From contig URQX01000080.1 of NCBI GenBank assembly GCA_900550175.1, positions 1 to 7,328 of the forward strand: DNA of 7,328 bases, given 5' to 3'. Positions within the stretch are counted from its first letter, which is position 1; each line of letters begins with the position of its first letter. A program made the translations under genes and the position numbers. The notes beneath the pieces are model-generated. The model was not told where the DNA came from. It made no database searches and saw only the letters and a list, made by a program, of their open reading frames with translations. The DNA is from an uncultured Veillonella sp. (GTDB taxonomy: Bacteria; Bacillota; Negativicutes; Veillonellales; Veillonellaceae). Positions 6,147 through 7,328 of the stretch are shown one piece after another.

Positions 6147-6785
6147 ATGAAGACATTATATATTGTGCGCCATGGTGAAACTGATTGGAATAAAATGGGA
6201 AAATATCAAGGCATTACAGATGTTCCTCTAAACGAGAACGGTTTAAATCAAGCCAAAGCATGTGGTGAAGCCCTTAAAGATATTACCTTTGACCGTATAT
6301 TATCGAGTGATTTAAGCCGTGCTTTGGTTACAGCTGAAGCTATTAGAGGTAATCGCACTACACCTATTACAGTGGATAAACGATTACGAGAGCTTAATTT
6401 TGGTGACTGGGAAGCTATGCTATTCTCAGATATCGAAGCACGCTGGCCGGGCCTAATTGATGAGATGTATTTGAGACCTCATCTTGTAAAAGTTCCAAAC
6501 GGAGAAAGCTTTAAAGATTTACAAGATCGAGCATGGGCAGGTCTTGAAGAATTTCTCAATGAGAATGATGAAGAGGAAACACTTTTAGTTGCATGTCATG
6601 GTGGAACTATTCGAACATTATTATGTAAATTGCTAGACATTTCAATTAGTCATTGTTGGAATTTCAGCCAAGGTAATACGGCTATTAACCGTATTTTCTA
6701 TAATGGTATGGGCGAATATGACCATAATATTTTGAATTTGCTCAATGATACGGCTCATGTTGAATTACTACAAGGACATGTATAA
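6147..6785 (+). CDS. cobC: Histidine phosphatase, probable alpha-ribazole phosphatase (CobC)
   Basis: In this context the product should dephosphorylate alpha-ribazole 5'-phosphate or adenosylcobalamin 5'-phosphate, finishing cobamide assembly. The 212-residue protein is a histidine phosphatase (phosphoglycerate-mutase-like) family member. The N-terminal VRHGETDWN (7-15) holds the phosphorylated His9 and Arg8. KYQGITDVPLNENG (19-32), SSDLSRALVTAE (53-64) and RLRELNFGDWE (79-89, Glu82 as likely proton donor) follow. The second catalytic histidine is His151 in VACHGGTIR. No membrane segment or signal peptide is seen. Sequence motifs alone cannot separate alpha-ribazole phosphatase from other small-molecule phosphatases of this superfamily; the assignment rests on position after cobD in a cobalamin cluster. 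The RLRELNFGDWE stretch is typical of CobC-annotated proteins. The stop overlaps the rsuA start by one base. Confidence 0.85.
   Translation: MKTLYIVRHGETDWNKMGKYQGITDVPLNENGLNQAKACGEALKDITFDRILSSDLSRALVTAEAIRGNRTTPITVDKRLRELNFGDWEAMLFSDIEARWPGLIDEMYLRPHLVKVPNGESFKDLQDRAWAGLEEFLNENDEEETLLVACHGGTIRTLLCKLLDISISHCWNFSQGNTAINRIFYNGMGEYDHNILNLLNDTAHVELLQGHV
6772..6776 (+). promoter_or_regulatory. Shine-Dalgarno site for rsuA inside cobC
   Basis: AAGGA in the last codons of cobC lies 8 bases before the ATG at 6785. It supports the rsuA start at the TAATG overlap. Confidence 0.55.
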
Positions 6786-7328
6786 TGCGACTCGATAAGT
6801 TATTAGCTAATAAAGCCTTTGGTAGTCGAAAAGAGGTTCATCAACTCATAAAGGATCAAAGAGTTACCATTAATGGTGAAGTAGCCAGAAAAAAAGATAT
6901 TCATGTAAATATTGAGTCTGATGTAATTTCAGTCGATGGTCAAATCGTTAATACCAAGCAACATTACTATGTTAAATTTCATAAGCCTAAAGGCTATATT
7001 ACTGCCGTAGAGGATGCAAGTCATCCTGTAGTAATGGATTTATTACCACCTGAATATATAAAAATGGGTGTGGTCCCTGTGGGAAGATTAGACAAAGATA
7101 CAGAAGGTCTACTTTTACTTACCAATGATGGCGTATGGGGACATTCTATTATCAATGGCAATAAGCATGTAGCGAAGGTTTATTACGTAGAATTCGAGGG
7201 TGAGTTAACCGAAGCAGGCATTCAACGTATTAAGGAGGGCATTGTTCTAGGCGATGGAACCCATTGTAAGCCCGCTTTAATTGATGTTGTATCTTCTCAA
7301 TCTCTGCATATTACCATTGAAGAAGGCA
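6785..7328 (+). CDS. rsuA: 16S rRNA pseudouridine synthase, RsuA family (3' end missing)
   Basis: The frame runs open from the ATG at 6785 to the window edge, giving 181 residues; RsuA proteins are about 230-240 long, so roughly 50-60 residues are missing. The N-terminal S4 RNA-binding domain spans about residues 1-50 (MRLDKLLAN, SRKEVHQLIK, VTINGE). The pseudouridine synthase domain follows with YVKFHKPKGYIT (62-73) and the catalytic motif PVGRLDKDTEGLLLLTNDG (98-116), in which Asp103 should be the nucleophile. VAKVYYVEFEG (129-139) is the usual K-x-Y strand. RsuA converts U516 of 16S rRNA to pseudouridine. RluB, RluE and RluF are related; the short N-terminal S4 and the MRLDKLLAN opening favour RsuA. 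It starts by a one-base overlap with cobC, so it is probably co-transcribed, though it has no known role in cobalamin synthesis. Confidence 0.88.
   Translation, partial: MRLDKLLANKAFGSRKEVHQLIKDQRVTINGEVARKKDIHVNIESDVISVDGQIVNTKQHYYVKFHKPKGYITAVEDASHPVVMDLLPPEYIKMGVVPVGRLDKDTEGLLLLTNDGVWGHSIINGNKHVAKVYYVEFEGELTEAGIQRIKEGIVLGDGTHCKPALIDVVSSQSLHITIEEG

Overview
This window is a compact, same-strand gene cluster for the late steps of cobalamin (vitamin B12) synthesis in an AT-rich bacterium. In order on the + strand it carries the probable 3' end of an unidentified gene, cobU, cobQ (cbiP), cbiB, cobS, a pduX-like L-threonine kinase gene, cobD, cobC, and the 5' part of an rsuA-family 16S rRNA pseudouridine synthase gene cut by the window edge. 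The low GC content, Firmicutes-like Shine-Dalgarno sites (AGGAGG, AAAGGAG) and gene content fit an anaerobic Negativicutes bacterium such as Veillonella. That assignment is inferred from overall character and was not checked by a search.

Layout: positions 1-4034 hold cobU, cobQ, cbiB and cobS, which overlap or are at most 9 bases apart (ATGA overlap into cobU, 8-base overlap cobU/cobQ, 9-base gap, 1-base overlap cbiB/cobS). A 65-base gap (4035-4099) follows, with a plausible sigma-70-type promoter. The second block holds the pduX-like gene (GTG start), cobD, cobC and rsuA, separated by 24 bases, 7 bases and a 1-base overlap. There is no gene-free stretch longer than 65 bases, no RNA gene, no mobile element, no CRISPR array and no recognisable cobalamin riboswitch inside the window.

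How the genes work together: the threonine kinase and CobD form the side-chain branch (L-threonine to L-threonine-O-3-phosphate to (R)-1-aminopropan-2-ol O-2-phosphate). CobQ amidates adenosylcobyrinate a,c-diamide to adenosylcobyrate. CbiB attaches the aminopropanol phosphate to it. CobU makes GDP-cobinamide, CobS joins this to the activated lower ligand, and CobC removes the phosphate from alpha-ribazole phosphate or adenosylcobalamin phosphate. The lower-ligand activating enzyme (CobT or ArsAB), the corrin-ring enzymes and the Co-adenosyltransferase are not in the window. rsuA is unrelated to the pathway and appears to share the end of the transcript.

I see ordinary, intact, well-conserved genes. 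I do not see evidence for a previously undescribed system. The points worth a second look are the threonine kinase placed inside the cobalamin cluster, its overlapping ATG-TGA/GTG start, the possible internal promoter, and the translational linkage to rsuA.
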